Assembly: GCF_037975245.1 (NCBI RefSeq)
Contig: NC_092580.1
Coordinates: 17,432,001 to 17,496,000, forward strand
Source: Apostichopus japonicus
Taxonomy: Eukaryota; Echinodermata; Holothuroidea; Aspidochirotida; Stichopodidae
DNA: 64,000 nt
Direction: 5' to 3'
Part shown: positions 11,138-25,367 of the stretch, one piece after another
Position numbering within the stretch: the first letter of the stretch is position 1
Layout of the letters: each line of letters starts with the position of its first letter
The notes under the pieces: model-generated
Seen by the model: only the letters and a program-made list of their open reading frames with translations
The model's database searches: none
Told to the model about the DNA's origin: nothing
Made by a program: the position numbers and the translations under genes

Positions 11138-14100
11138 CTGTAGGTACGCTGTTGGGTAGTTCAGTAGGTAGGTCTGTGGGTTGGTCTGTCAGTAGGTCTG
11201 TGGGTTGTTTGGTAGGTATGTCGGTAGGTTATTAGGTACATAAATTTGAAAAGAATTATCAAGCATGTTTTGACCAAATATTGCAATAATTAAAACATTC
11301 ATATATAGTTATATCAAATGTATACTTAATTGTGCATATATGAAATTGATATATGGGCATATATGAAATGGTTATATGGTATGTTGATGGTGCATGTTTA
11401 TGGTGCATTATTGATGATAAATAAGTATATTTTGATCAAAGTTTCCAATTTTATTTATTAACGTCAACGTGCAGGCCCTATTTAATATAACTGCTATAAA
11501 AAAACAAATGTGTAAATGCAATAATAATTTTTACTGTAAGAACTAGCATGTGACATAAAATGAAATAGACATACCAAATGTAATATACAATAGCATATAA
11601 TATAAACATTCACATATACATAACTATGATTAGAGTTGATATCTGATTATTATGTATATAAAAATGGATATAAATATATACATATATATATCTATATAGG
11701 TAGGTCTATATGTAGTTATGTCAATAGATATAGGTAAGTCAGTGTGTCTGTAGGTTGTTGGGTAGGTGAGGTATTCTATCTCATGTATATTCTATCTAAT
11801 GCATATATATCTAGTGATCTATTCAACGCATGTGTCTATGTTTAATCTATCTAATACATGTAACTAATGTGCCAATTTCAGGTATGTAATATATTTATCT
11901 AACTTATCGACTAATGTTATGTATATCTAATGTTTCGTATGTAAACGGTTAGTGTATGCATGCAAATGTATTGCATGTATGCATCTATCTAATGTGCCTA
12001 TCTATTGCATCTATGCAATGTATGTCTTATATTCTGTATCTATATGAATGTTTCTTTATCATGTATCTATAGAACTCTTTATTAATTATCTATATAAAAT
12101 ATGTATTTCATGTCTGAATGATGTGTTTCTACATAATCTTCCAATCTAATGTATACATGTAATGTATCTATCTCATGTATGTCTCTTTGTCATGTATCTA
12201 TACAATCTATGTATCTAATAGCTCAATCTAATATGTAAATAACATAATGTAATGCATGTATGCTTGCTGGTTTGCCTGCTGGCTTCTTTATGGCTGGTTA
12301 GGCTTTTCTGGTTGATTTGTTTATTTGCTTGCTGTTGGTCAGAGTGATTGCTTGCTGGTTTGTTTGCTTGCTTGCTGATTTGTTCGTATTTATTGTGGGT
12401 TCCCTGGGTTCCTTGATGGTTTGCTCGTTTGTCGGTTTGTGTGCATGGTTGCTTGCTTGTTTCCCCCTTGATTGCTGGTTGATTTGTTTCCCTGTGTGTT
12501 TTGTTGTTTTTTGTTTGTGCTTTTTGCTTGCTTCCTGTTTGTCTTGTGGATTGCTTGCTTGTGTTCTGGTTTGTTTGCATGTTCTTTGTTTTGTCTGTTT
12601 CGTGTATATGGTTGGTTCGATTGATTGGTGTTTTGTTTGCTTGCTTGTTGGTTGATTTGTTTCTTGTGGGTTTGTTTGATGGATTGCTGTTTGTCTTGTG
12701 GATTGCTTGCTTGGATGTACGTTTTTTTGCTTGTTCTTCATTTTTGTTTGTGTCTTTGTGGATCATTCATTTGCTTTCTTGCTGGTTTGTTTGCTTGCTC
12801 GCTGCTTATTTGAATTCATGCTTGTTTGTTGATTTTGATCTTGCTGGTATGTTTGCTTGCTTCCTGGCTTACTTCTCTTTCTTGTAAGCTTGCTTGATAG
12901 CTTGTTTTTTTTTCTCTCATAGATTTGCTTGAATGCTTGCTGGTTTGTTAGAGTGATTCTACTGTTTGTTTTTAATTCTCGCTTGTTGTTTAATTTCAAT
13001 CTTGTTGGTATGTTTGCTTGCTTGCGGGCTTACTTCTATTTCTTGTAAGCTAGTTTATGCTTGTTTTTTTTTTCTCTCTCGTAGATTTGCTTGAATGCTT
13101 GCTGGTTGTTAGAGTGATTCCTTGCTGGTAAGTTTGCTTGCTTGCTGGCTTACTTCTATTTCTTATAAGCTTGCTTGATTGCTTGTATTTTTTTCTCGTA
13201 GATTTGCTTGAATGCTTGCTGGCTGTTAGAGTGATTCCTTGCTGGTAAGTTTGCTTGCTTGCTGGCTTACTTCTATTTCTTATCAGCTTGCTTGATAGCT
13301 TGTTTTTTTTTTCTCGTAGATTTGCTTGAATGCTTGCTGGTTGTTAGAGTGTGTCCTTGCTGATAAGTTTGCTTGCTTGCTGGCTTACTTCTTTTTTTTG
13401 TAAGCTTGCTTGATTGCTTGTATTTTTTTCTCGTAGATTTGCTTGAATGCTTGCTGGCTGTTAGAGTGATTCCTTGCTGGTAAGTTTGCTTGCTTGCTGG
13501 CTTACTTCTTTTTTTTGTAAGCTTGCTTGATAGCTTGCGTTTTTTCTCTCGTAGATTTGCTTGAATGCTTGCTGGTTGTTAGAGTGTGTCCTTGCTGATA
13601 AGTTTGCTTGCTTGCTGGCTTACTTCTTTTTTTTGTAAGCTTGCTTGATCGCTTGTTTTTTTTTCTCGTAGATTTGCTTGAATGCTTGCTGGTTGTTAGA
13701 GTGTGTCCTTGCTGATAAGTTTGCTTGCTTGCTGGCTTACTTTTTTTTTTTGTAAGCTTGCTTGATAGCTTGTTTTTTTTTTTCTCGTAGATTTGCTTGA
13801 ATGCATACTGGTTGTTAGAGTGATTCCTTGCTGGTATGTTTGCTTGCTTGTTTGCTTGCTTGCTGGCTAACTTCTATTTCTTATAAGCTTGTTTGATAGC
13901 TTTTTTTTTTCTCGTAGATTTGCTTGTATGCTTGCTGGTTGTTAGAGTGATTCCTTGCTGGTAAGTTTGCTTGCTTTGCTGGCTTACTTCTTTTTTTTGT
14001 AAGCTTGCTTGATCGCTTGTTTTTTTTTTCTCGTAGATTTGCTTGAATGCTTGCTGGCTGTTAGAGTGATTCCTTGCTGGTAAGTTTGCTTGCTTGCTGG

Positions 14101-15591
14101 CTTACTTCTTATTTTTTGTAAGCTTGCTTGATAGCTTGTTTTTTTTTTTTCTCGTAGATTTGCTTGAATGCTTGCTTGTTTGTTGAAGTTATTCCTTGCT
14201 GGTATGTTTGCTTGCTTGCTGTTTTTTTTTTCTAGTTGGTTTGCTCGGATCCTCGAATGTTTGCTCGTTTGTCTGCTGCTTTATTTGCTCTGTGGTTTGT
14301 TTGCTCGCTCGCTCGCTCGCTGATGTGTTTTTTTTTTTTGGCTCCCCACGGTTCCTTGCTTGTTTGCTCGTTTGTCGGTTTGTGTGTGTTATTGCTCTCT
14401 TATTTCCCCTTGATTGCTGGATGATTTGTTTCCCTGTGCGTTTTGTTGTTTGTTGGGTGTGTTTTTTTTTTTGTTTTTTTTTCTGCTTGTTTGTTTTTTT
14501 CTGCCTTTTTTTCTCTTTTCTCTTTACCTCTTTGGTATGTTTGCTTGCTTGTTTTCGTTTCTCTCTCTTAGAATTGCTTGAATGCTTGCTGGTTGTTAGA
14601 GTGTGTCCCTGCTGGTAAGTTTGTTTGCTTGCTTGCTGGCTTGCTTCTATTTCTTGTAAGCTTGCTTGACAGCTTGTTTTTTTTTTTCTCTCGTCGATTT
14701 GCTTGAATGCTTGCTGGTTTGTTAGAGTGATTTTACTGTTTGTTTTTAATTCTCGCTTGTTGTTTGATTTCAATCTTGTTGGTATGTTTGCTTGCTTGCG
14801 GGCTTACTTCTATTTCTTGCAAGCTAGCTTACGCTTGTTTTTTTTTTTCTCTCGTAGATTTGCTTGTATGCTTGCTGGTTGTTAGAGTGATTCCTTGCTG
14901 GTAAGTTTGCTTGCTTGCTGGCTTACTTCTATTTCTTATAAGCTTGTTTGATAGCTTTTTTTTTTTTTTTTTTCCTCATAGATTTGCTTGAATGCTTGCT
15001 GGTTGTTAGAGTGATTCCTTGCTGGTAAGTTTGCTTGCTTGCTGGCTTACTTCTTTTTTTTGTAAGCTTGCTTGATAGCTTGTTTTTTTTCTCTCGTAGA
15101 TTTGCTTGAATGCTTGCTGGCTGTTAGAGTGATACCTTGCTGGTAAGTTTGCTTGCTTGCTGGCTTACTTCTTTTTTTTGTAAGCTTGCTTGCTGCTTGT
15201 TTTTTTTCTCTCGTAGATTTGCTTGAATGCTTGCTGGTTTGTAAGAGTGATTCTGCTGTTTTTTTTTCAATTCTTGCTTGTGTGTTTGATTTCAATCTTG
15301 TTGGTATGTTTGCTTGCTTGCTGGCTTACTTCTATTTCTTTTAAGCCTGCTTGATAGGCTCTTTTTTCCCTCGTAGATATGCTTGCTTGTTGTTAGAGTG
15401 ATTCTTGCTGATTCGTTTGTTTGTTGATTGCTCCATTTGCTCGCTGGTCTTTTCACTGGTTTGTTTGCTTGCTCGCTGATTTGTTTAAAGGTTTGCTTGT
15501 TTGTCTGTTTGTCAGTTTGTGTGCATGTTTGTTTGTTTGCTTGTTCCCCCATGATTGCTGGTTGATTTGTTTCCCTGTGTGTTTTGTTGCT

Positions 15592-15875
15592 AATTCGTCC
15601 CTTGTTTCACGCACTGACGAATATACATATTATTTTATTTTGTTTTACGTAGTGACGAATGTTTTTAAAACATTTATATGGCCTTAAAAATTGTTCTACA
15701 TCCTTTAAATTTGAAACGGCTATAAAATATAATTTGTTGTCTGTAACATAAAATTAGGATACTGCTTGAAAGGTATTATTTGTGATCAAACATTCAGTTG
15801 CAAAGCAGTGAATTGATTTGGATCGTGATAGATAACTTTCTAACATTCGTCAGTACGCGAAACAAGGGACAAATT
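15592..15875. mobile_element. Inverted-repeat (MITE-like) element, copy 3
   Basis: Full-length copy at the homologous site of unit 3, with both terminal repeats and flanking AATT intact. Confidence 0.85.
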
Positions 15876-17052
15876 GTGTATGTTGTTTTGTTTTTATTGT
15901 TGTGTGTTCTTGTCTGCTTGCTCACTAGTATTTTCTTTTCTTGTGAGCTTGTTTTGTTATGTTGCATGTTGGTATATTTGAATGCATGTTTGTTTAGTTG
16001 CTTGCTTGATGGATAGTTGCATTGTAGCTGGTGTCTATGTTTTTGCTGTTAGTTTGTCCGCTCGTTTGCTGGTTGTTTTGTTTTCTCGCTTGCTGAATAG
16101 TTTTGTAGTAGCTGTTGGATTGATTGCTGGTGAGTTTGTGTGTTTGGGCTTGCCTGCTGGTTTATGTTCTTTTCCTGTGGGCTTGTTTGCTTGTCGATTT
16201 GTTTGCTTGCTGGTATATTTTAACGCATGATGGTGTTTTGTGTTGGTTTGTTTGCTTGCTGGGTGGGTGGATAGGTTTGTGGTAGCCTAGCTGTGTGATT
16301 GATTGCTGGTGTCTTTGGTGTTCTTGTGTGTCTGCTAGTTTTTTGCTAGGTTTGTTTGGTTGTTACTTGTTGGATTGATTTCTTGTGGGTTTGTTTGCTT
16401 GCTAACTGGTTGTGCTGCTTGCTTGATATTTTGCTCATTTATCTCATTTATCTATCTATTAAATATAGGCCATGTTAAATGAATCTACTGTCTCTAGCTA
16501 ATGTAGGCTGATCTATGTAATGTATCGATGTAATACATGTATCTAATGTATCTCTCTAATGTATGTATCTAAATAATATATGTATCTAAAATAGTGTATG
16601 TACTGTATCTATGGTAATAGTGTAAATAGTTAATAGGATGATTAATAAATGCATGTATGTATATTTGATTAAGTAATGCATACATATAATATATACTAGT
16701 AAGTATGTAATGTATTGAATTAATGTATGTAACAGATGTTCTTATCTACCTAAAGAATCGATCTATCTAATATATCTTTGTAATGTATCTACCTAGGTCT
16801 GTAGGTTGTTCTGTATGTAGGTCTGTGGGTAGGTCTGTAGGTAGGTCAGTAGCTAGTTTTTTATTTTTATTTTTATTTTATTTTTTTATTTTTTTGGATA
16901 TAGGTAGGTCTGTATGTAGGTCAGTAGGTATGTCTGTAGGTACATCAGTATGTCAGTCATTAGGTAGGTCTGTGAGTTTGTCCGTGGGTAGGTCTGTAGG
17001 TAGGTCAGTAGCTATTTTTTAATTTTTTAATTTTTTAAAATATTTTTTACAT

Positions 17053-17376
17053 AGCCAGAGTGAACAATAGCCATGAAGATTGACATAACTTAAGAGCTAA
17101 TATAGGCTGTAAGGCCCTATAATAGAAATCCACATGGGCCAATCAGTGGTTCACAGCAGCTTAGGAACTACTGACGGGTGGGGGGGTTGGTGGCCCCCTC
17201 ATCCCAGAAGCACACCCAAGCAGTGCCGTGGGAGGTGCGCACTATACATGACCTAAACTGAAAGCATCCGGAGATTCAGAACAGTTCGGGCATCCAGATT
17301 GCAAAAGAACACCTCTCGGTCAAGGATTGGGTGATCAGTGCCTAAAAAATACACCGCCCACTCCCCATACAGGAGT
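17053..17376. other. Non-repetitive island, unit 3
   Basis: Same 324-bp island; no differences from unit 1 seen inside it. Confidence 0.7.
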
Positions 17377-20300
17377 CTGTAGGTACGCTGTTGGGTAGTT
17401 CAGTAGGTAGGTCTGTGGGTTGGTCTGTCAGTAGGTCTGTGGGTTGTTTGGTAGGTATGTCGGTAGGTTATTAGGTACATAAATTTGAAAAGAATTATCA
17501 AGCATGTTTTGACCAAATATTGCAATAATTAAAACATTCATATATAGTTATATCAAATGTATACTTAACTGTGCATATATGAAATTGATATATGGGCATA
17601 TATGAAATGGTTATATGGTATGTTGATGGTGCATGTTTATGGTGCATTATTGATGATAAATAAGTATATTTTGATCAAAGTTTCCAATTTTATTTATTAA
17701 CGTCAACGTGCAGGCCCTATTTAATATAACTGCTATAAAAAAACAAATGTGTAAATGCAATAATAATTTTTACTGTAAGAACTAGCATGTGACATAAAAT
17801 GAAATAGACATACCAAATGTAATATACAATAGCATATAATATAAACATTCACATATACATAACTATGATTAGAGTTGATATCTGATTATTATGTATATAA
17901 AAATGGATATAAATATATACATATATATCTATATAGGTAGGTCTATATGTAGTTATGTCAATAGATATAGGTAAGTCAGTGTGTCTGTAGGTTGTTGGGT
18001 AGGTGAGGTATTCTATCTCATGTATATTCTATCTAATGCATATATATCTAGTGATCTATTCAACGCATGTGTCTATGTTTAATCTATCTAATACATGTAA
18101 CTAATGTGCCAATTTCAGGTATGTAATATATTTATCTAACTTATCGACTAATGTTATGTATATCTAATGTTTCGTATGTAAACGGTTAGTGTATGCATGC
18201 AAATGTATTGCATGTATGCATCTATCTAATGTGCCTATCTATTGCATCTATGCAATGTATGTCTTATATTCTGTATCTATATGAATGTTTCTTTATCATG
18301 TATCTATAGAACTCTTTATTAATTATCTATATAAAATATGTATTTCATGTCTGAATGATGTGTTTCTACATAATCTTCCAATCTAATGTATACATGTAAT
18401 GTATCTATCTCATGTATGTCTCTTTGTCATGTATCTATACAATCTATGTATCTAATAGCTCAATCTAATATGTAAATAACATAATGTAATGCATGTATGC
18501 TTGCTGGTTTGCCTGCTGGCTTCTTTATGGCTGGTTAGGCTTTTCTGGTTGATTTGTTTATTTGCTTGCTGTTGGTCAGAGTGATTGCTTGCTGGTTTGT
18601 TTGCTTGCTTGCTGATTTGTTCGTATTTATTGTGGGTTCCCTGGGTTCCTTGATGGTTTGCTCGTTTGTCGGTTTGTGTGCATGGTTGCTTGCTTGTTTC
18701 CCCCTTGATTGCTGGTTGATTTGTTTCCCTGTGTGTTTTGTTGTTTTTTGTTTGTGCTTTTTGCTTGCTTCCTGTTTGTCTTGTGGATTGCTTGCTTGTG
18801 TTCTGGTTTGTTTGCATGTTCTTTGTTTTGTCTGTTTCGTGTATATGGTTGGTTCGATTGATTGGTGTTTTGTTTGCTTGCTTGTTGGTTGATTTGTTTC
18901 TTGTGGGTTTGTTTGATGGATTGCTGTTTGTCTTGTGGATTGCTTGCTTGGATGTACGTTTTTTTGCTTGTTCTTCATTTTTGTTTGTTTCTTTGTGGAT
19001 CATTCATTTGCTTTCTTGCTGGTTTGTTTGCTTGCTCGCTGCTTATTTGAATTCATGCTTGTTTGTTGATTTTGATCTTGCTGGTATGTTTGCTTGCTTC
19101 CTGGCTTACTTCTCTTTCTTGTAAGCTTGCTTGATAGCTTGTTTTTTTTTTCTCTCATAGATTTGCTTGAATGCTTGCTGGTTTGTTAGAGTGATTCTAC
19201 TGTTTGTTTTTAATTCTCGCTTGTTGTTTAATTTCAATCTTGTTGGTATGTTTGCTTGCTTGCGGGCTTACTTCTATTTCTTGTAAGCTAGTTTATGCTT
19301 GTTTTTTTTTTCTCTCTCGTAGATTTGCTTGAATGCTTGCTGGTTGTTAGAGTGATTCCTTGCTGGTAAGTTTGCTTGCTTGCTGGCTTACTTCTATTTC
19401 TTATAAGCTTGCTTGATTGCTTGTATTTTTTTCTCGTAGATTTGCTTGAATGCTTGCTGGCTGTTAGAGTGATTCCTTGCTGGTAAGTTTGCTTGCTTGC
19501 TGGCTTACTTCTATTTCTTATCAGCTTGCTTGATAGCTTGTTTTTTTTTTCTCGTAGATTTGCTTGAATGCTTGCTGGTTGTTAGAGTGTGTCCTTGCTG
19601 ATAAGTTTGCTTGCTTGCTGGCTTACTTCTTTTTTTTGTAAGCTTGCTTGATTGCTTGTATTTTTTTCTCGTAGATTTGCTTGAATGCTTGCTGGCTGTT
19701 AGAGTGATTCCTTGCTGGTAAGTTTGCTTGCTTGCTGGCTTCTTTTTTTTGTAAGCTTGCTTGATAGCTTGTTTTTTTTCTCTCGTAGATTTGCTTGAAT
19801 GCTTGCTGGTTGTTAGAGTGTGTCCTTGCTGATAAGTTTGCTTGCTTGCTGGCTTACTTCTTTTTTTTGTAAGCTTGCTTGATCGCTTGTTTTTTTTTCT
19901 CGTAGATTTGCTTGAATGCTTGCTGGTTGTTAGAGTGTGTCCTTGCTGATAAGTTTGCTTGCTTGCTGGCTTACTTTTTTTTTTTGTAAGCTTGCTTGAT
20001 AGCTTGTTTTTTTTTTTCTCGTAGATTTGCTTGAATGCATACTGGTTGTTAGAGTGATTCCTTGCTGGTATGTTTGCTTGCTTGTTTGCTTGCTTGCTGG
20101 CTAACTTCTATTTCTTATAAGCTTGTTTGATAGCTTTTTTTTTTCTCGTAGATTTGCTTGTATGCTTGCTGGTTGTTAGAGTGATTCCTTGCTGGTAAGT
20201 TTGCTTGCTTTGCTGGCTTACTTCTTTTTTTTGTAAGCTTGCTTGATCGCTTGTTTTTTTTTTCTCGTAGATTTGCTTGAATGCTTGCTGGCTGTTAGAG

Positions 20301-21825
20301 TGATTCCTTGCTGGTAAGTTTGCTTGCTTGCTGGCTTACTTCTTATTTTTTGTAAGCTTGCTTGATAGCTTGTTTTTTTTTTTTCTCGTAGATTTGCTTG
20401 AATGCTTGCTTGTTTGTTGAAGTTATTCCTTGCTGGTATGTTTGCTTGCTTGCTGTTTTTTTTTTCTAGTTGGTTTGCTCGGATCCTCGAATGTTTGCTC
20501 GTTTGTCTGCTGCTTTATTTGCTCTGTGGTTTGTTTGCTCGCTCGCTCGCTCGCTGATGTGTTTTTTTTTTTTGGCTCCCCACGGTTCCTTGCTTGTTTG
20601 CTCGTTTGTCGGTTTGTGTGTGTTATTGCTCTCTTATTTCCCCTTGATTGCTGGATGATTTGTTTCCCTGTGCGTTTTGTTGTTTGTTGGGTGTGTTTTT
20701 TTTTTTGTTTTTTTTTCTGCTTGTTTGTTTTTTTCTGCCTTTTTTTCTCTTTTCTCTTTACCTCTTTGGTATGTTTGCTTGCTTGTTTTCGTTTCTCTCT
20801 CTTAGAATTGCTTGAATGCTTGCTGGTTGTTAGAGTGTGTCCCTGCTGGTAAGTTTGTTTGCTTGCTTGCTGGCTTGCTTCTATTTCTTGTAAGCTTGCT
20901 TGATAGCTTGTTTTTTTTTTTCTCTCGTCGATTTGCTTGAATGCTTGCTGGTTTGTTAGAGTGATTTTACTGTTTGTTTTTAATTCTCGCTTGTTGTTTG
21001 ATTTCAATCTTGTTGGTATGTTTGCTTGCTTGCGGGCTTACTTCTATTTCTTGCAAGCTAGCTTACGCTTGTTTTTTTTTTTCTCTCGTAGATTTGCTTG
21101 TATGCTTGCTGGTTGTTAGAGTGATTCCTTGCTGGTAAGTTTGCTTGCTTGCTGGCTTACTTCTATTTCTTATAAGCTTGTTTGATAGCTTTTTTTTTTT
21201 TTTTTTTCCTCATAGATTTGCTTGAATGCTTGCTGGTTGTTAGAGTGATTCCTTGCTGGTAAGTTTGCTTGCTTGCTGGCTTACTTCTTTTTTTTGTAAG
21301 CTTGCTTGATAGCTTGTTTTTTTTCTCTCGTAGATTTGCTTGAATGCTTGCTGGCTGTTAGAGTGATACCTTGCTGGTAAGTTTGCTTGCTTGCTGGCTT
21401 ACTTCTTTTTTTTGTAAGCTTGCTTGCTGCTTGTTTTTTTTCTCTCGTAGATTTGCTTGAATGCTTGCTGGTTTGTAAGAGTGATTCTGCTGTTTTTTTT
21501 TCAATTCTTGCTTGTGTGTTTGATTTCAATCTTGTTGGTATGTTTGCTTGCTTGCTGGCTTACTTCTATTTCTTTTAAGCCTGCTTGATAGGCTCTTTTT
21601 TCCCTCGTAGATATGCTTGCTTGTTGTTAGAGTGATTCTTGCTGATTCGTTTGTTTGTTGATTGCTCCATTTGCTCGCTGGTCTTTTCACTGGTTTGTTT
21701 GCTTGCTCGCTGATTTGTTTAAAGGTTTGCTTGTTTGTCTGTTTGTCAGTTTGTGTGCATGTTTGTTTGTTTGCTTGTTCCCCCATGATTGCTGGTTGAT
21801 TTGTTTCCCTGTGTGTTTTGTTGCT

Positions 21826-22109
21826 AATTCGTCCCTTGTTTCACGCACTGACGAATATACATATTATTTTATTTTGTTTTACGTAGTGACGAATGTTTTT
21901 AAAACATTTATATGGCCTTAAAAATTGTTCTACATCCTTTAAATTTGAAACGGCTATAAAATATAATTTGTTGTCTGTAACATAAAATTAGGATACTGCT
22001 TGAAAGGTATTATTTGTGATCAAACATTCAGTTGCAAAGCAGTGAATTGATTTGGATCGTGATAGATAACTTTCTAACATTCGTCAGTACGCGAAACAAG
22101 GGACAAATT
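21826..22109. mobile_element. Inverted-repeat (MITE-like) element, copy 4
   Basis: Full-length copy at the homologous site of unit 4, with both terminal repeats and flanking AATT intact. Confidence 0.85.
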
Positions 22110-23276
22110 GTGTATGTTGTTTTGTTTTTATTGTTGTGTGTTCTTGTCTGCTTGCTCACTTGTATTTTCTTTTCTTGTGAGCTTGTTTTGTTATGTTGCA
22201 TGTTGGTATATTTGAATGCATGTTTGTTTAGTTGCTTGCTTGATGGATAGTTGCATTGTAGCTGGTGTCTATGTTTTTGCTGTTAGTTTGTCCGCTCGTT
22301 TGCTGGTTGTTTTGTTTTCTCGCTTGCTGAATAGTTTTGTAGTAGCTGTTGGATTGATTGCTGGTGAGTTTGTGTGTTTGGGCTTGCCTGCTGGTTTATG
22401 TTCTTTTCCTGTGGGCTTGTTTGCTTGTCGATTTGTTTGCTTGCTGGTATATTTTAACGCATGATGGTGTTTTGTGTTGGTTTGTTTGCTTGCTGGGTGG
22501 GTGGATAGGTTTGTGGTAGCCTAGCTGTGTGATTGATTGCTGGTGTCTTTGGTGTTCTTGTGTGTCTGCTAGTTTTTTGCTAGGTTTGTTTGGTTGTTAC
22601 TTGTTGGATTGATTTCTTGTGGGTTTGTTTGCTTGCTAACTGGTTGTGCTGCTTGCTTGATATTTTGCTCATTTATCTCATTTATCTATCTATTAAATAT
22701 AGGCCATGTTAAATGAATCTACTGTCTCTAGCTAATGTAGGCTGATCTATGTAATGTATCGATGTAATACATGTATCTAATGTATCTCTCTAATGTATGT
22801 ATCTAAATAATATATGTATCTAAAATAGTGTATGTACTGTATCTATGGTAATAGTGTAAATAGTTAATAGGATGATTAATAAATGCATGTATGTATATTT
22901 GATTAAGTAATGCATACATATAATATATACTAGTAAGTATGTAATGTATTGAATTAATGTATGTAACAGATGTTCTTATCTACCTAAAGAATCGATCTAT
23001 CTAATATATCTTTGTAATGTATCTACCTAGGTCTGTAGGTTGTTCTGTATGTAGGTCTGTGGGTAGGTCTGTAGGTAGGTCAGTAGCTAGTTTTTTATTT
23101 TTATTTTATTTTTTTATTTTTTTGGATATAGGTAGGTCTGTATGTAGGTCAGTAGGTATGTCTGTAGGTACATCAGTATGTCAGTCATTAGGTAGGTCTG
23201 TGAGTTTGTCCGTGGGTAGGTCTGTAGGTAGGTCAGTAGCTATTTTTTCATTAATTTTTTTAAATATTTTTTACAT

Positions 23277-23600
23277 AGCCAGAGTGAACAATAGCCATGA
23301 AGATTGACATAACTTAAGAGCTAATATAGGCTGTAAGGCCCTATAATAGAAATCCACATGGGCCAATCAGTGGTTCACAGCAGCTTAGGAACTACTGACG
23401 GGTGGGGGGGTTGGTGGCCCCCTCATCCCAGAAGCACACCCAAGCAGTGCCGTGGGAGGTGCGCACTATACATGACCTAAACTGAAAGCATCCGGAGATT
23501 CAGAACAGTTCGGGCATCCAGATTGCAAAAGAACACCTCTCGGTCAAGGATTGGGTGATCAGTGCCTAAAAAATACACCGCCCACTCCCCATACAGGAGT
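23277..23600. other. Non-repetitive island, unit 4
   Basis: Same 324-bp island; unchanged although the A/T tract immediately before it differs from the other units. Confidence 0.7.
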
Positions 23601-24929
23601 CTGTAGGTACGCTGTTGGGTAGTTCAGTAGGTAGGTCTGTGGGTTGGTCTGTCAGTAGGTCTGTGGGTTGTTTGGTAGGTATGTCGGTAGGTTATTAGGT
23701 ACATAAATTTGAAAAGAATTATCAAGCATGTTTTGACCAAATATTGCAATAATTAAAACATTCATATATAGTTATATCAAATGTATACTTAATTGTGCAT
23801 ATATGAAATTGATATATGGGCATATATGAAATGGTTATATGGTATGTTGATGGTGCATGTTTATGGTGCATTATTGATGATAAATAAGTATATTTTGATC
23901 AAAGTTTCCAATTTTATTTATTAACGTCAACGTGTAGGCCCTATTTAATATAACTGCTATAAAAAAACAAATGTGTAAATGCAATAATAATTTTTACTGT
24001 AAGAACTAGCATGTGACATAAAATGAAATAGACATAGCAAATGTAATATACAATAGCATATAATATAAACATTCACATATACATAATTATAATTAGAGTT
24101 GATATCTGATTATTATGTATATAAAAATGGATATAGATATATACATATATATCTATATAGGTAGGTCTATATGTAGTTATGTCAATAGATATAGGTAAGT
24201 CAGTGTGTCTGTAGGTTGTTGGGTAGGTGAGGTATTCTATCTCATGTATATTCTATCTAATGCATCTATGTAATGCATATATATCTAGTGATCTATTCAA
24301 CGCATGTGTCTATGTTTAATCTATCTAATACATGTAACTAATGTGCCAATTTCAGGTATGTAATATATTTATCTAACTTATCGACTAATGTTATGTATAT
24401 CTAATGTTTCGTATGTAAACGGTTAGTGTATGCATGCAAATGTATTGCATGTATGCATCTATCTAATGTGCCTATCTATTGCATCAATGCAATGTATGTC
24501 TTATATTCTGTATCTATATGAATGTTGCTTTATCATGTATCTATAGAACTCTTTATTAATTATCTATATAAAATATGTATTTCATGTCTGAATGATGTGT
24601 ATCTACATAATCTTCCAATCTAATGTATACATGTAATGTATCTATCTCATGTATGTCTCTTTGTCATGTATCTATACAATCTATGTATCTAATAGCTCAA
24701 TCTAATATGTAAATAACATAATGTAATGCATGTATGCTTGTTGGTTTGCCTGCTGGCTTCTTTATGGCTGGTTAGGCTTTTCTGGTCGATTTGTTTATTT
24801 GCTTGCTATTGGTCAGAGTGATTGCTTGCTGGTTTGTTTGCTTGCTTGCTGATTTGTTGGTATTTCTTGTGGATTCCCTGGGTTCCTTGATGGTTTGCTC
24901 GTTTGTCAGTTTGTGTGCGTGTTTGCTTG

Positions 24930-25367
24930 CTTGTTTCCCCCTTGATTGCTGGTTGATTTGTTTCCCTGTGTGTTTTGTTGTTTTTTGTTTGTGCTTTTTG
25001 CTTGCTTCCTGTTTGTCTTGTGGATTGCTTGCTTGTGTTCTGGTTTGTTTGCATGTTCTTTGTTTTGTCTGTTTCGTGTACATGGTTGGTTCGATTGATT
25101 GGTGTTTTGTTCGCTTTCTTGTTGGCTGATTTGTTTCTTGTGGGTTTGTTTGATGGATTGCTGTTTGTCTTGTGGATTGCTTGCTTGGATGTACGTTTGT
25201 TTGCTTGTTCTTCATTTTTGTTTGTTTCTTTGTGGATCGTTCATTTGCTTTCTTGCTGGTTTGTTTGCTTGCTCGCTGCTTATTTGAATTCATGCTTGTT
25301 TGTTGATTTTGATCTTGCTGGTATGTTTGCTTGCTTGCTGGCCTACTCCTATTTCTTGTAAGCTTGC
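24930..25367. repeat. Macrosatellite unit 5, head only
   Basis: Collinear with 1-437 but more diverged. Collinearity ends just after an AAGCTTGC motif at about 25367, where a degenerate copy of an earlier part of the same unit (like about 281-390) follows. This is the breakpoint between the regular array and the rearranged zone. Confidence 0.85.

Larger units (their letters stand above)
6222..12455. repeat. Macrosatellite unit 2
   Basis: Same order of zones as unit 1, offset by 6221-6234 bp. Differences from unit 1 are mainly poly-T length changes, an extra CGCT repeat near 8075, a changed (ATTTT) tract near 10625 and an 8-bp deletion inside its inverted-repeat element (near 9603). Confidence 0.95.
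12456..18692. repeat. Macrosatellite unit 3
   Basis: Period to the next unit is 6237 bp. It shares with unit 4 the longer T-run near 14330 and the longer T-run near 14957, so units 3 and 4 look closer to each other than to unit 1. Confidence 0.95.
18693..24929. repeat. Macrosatellite unit 4
   Basis: Last complete unit. Its tail shows more private changes than units 1-3: a changed A/T tract at about 23245-23270, an extra copy of a short ATGCATCT-like motif near 24260, and several substitutions near 24490-24600. Confidence 0.95.
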
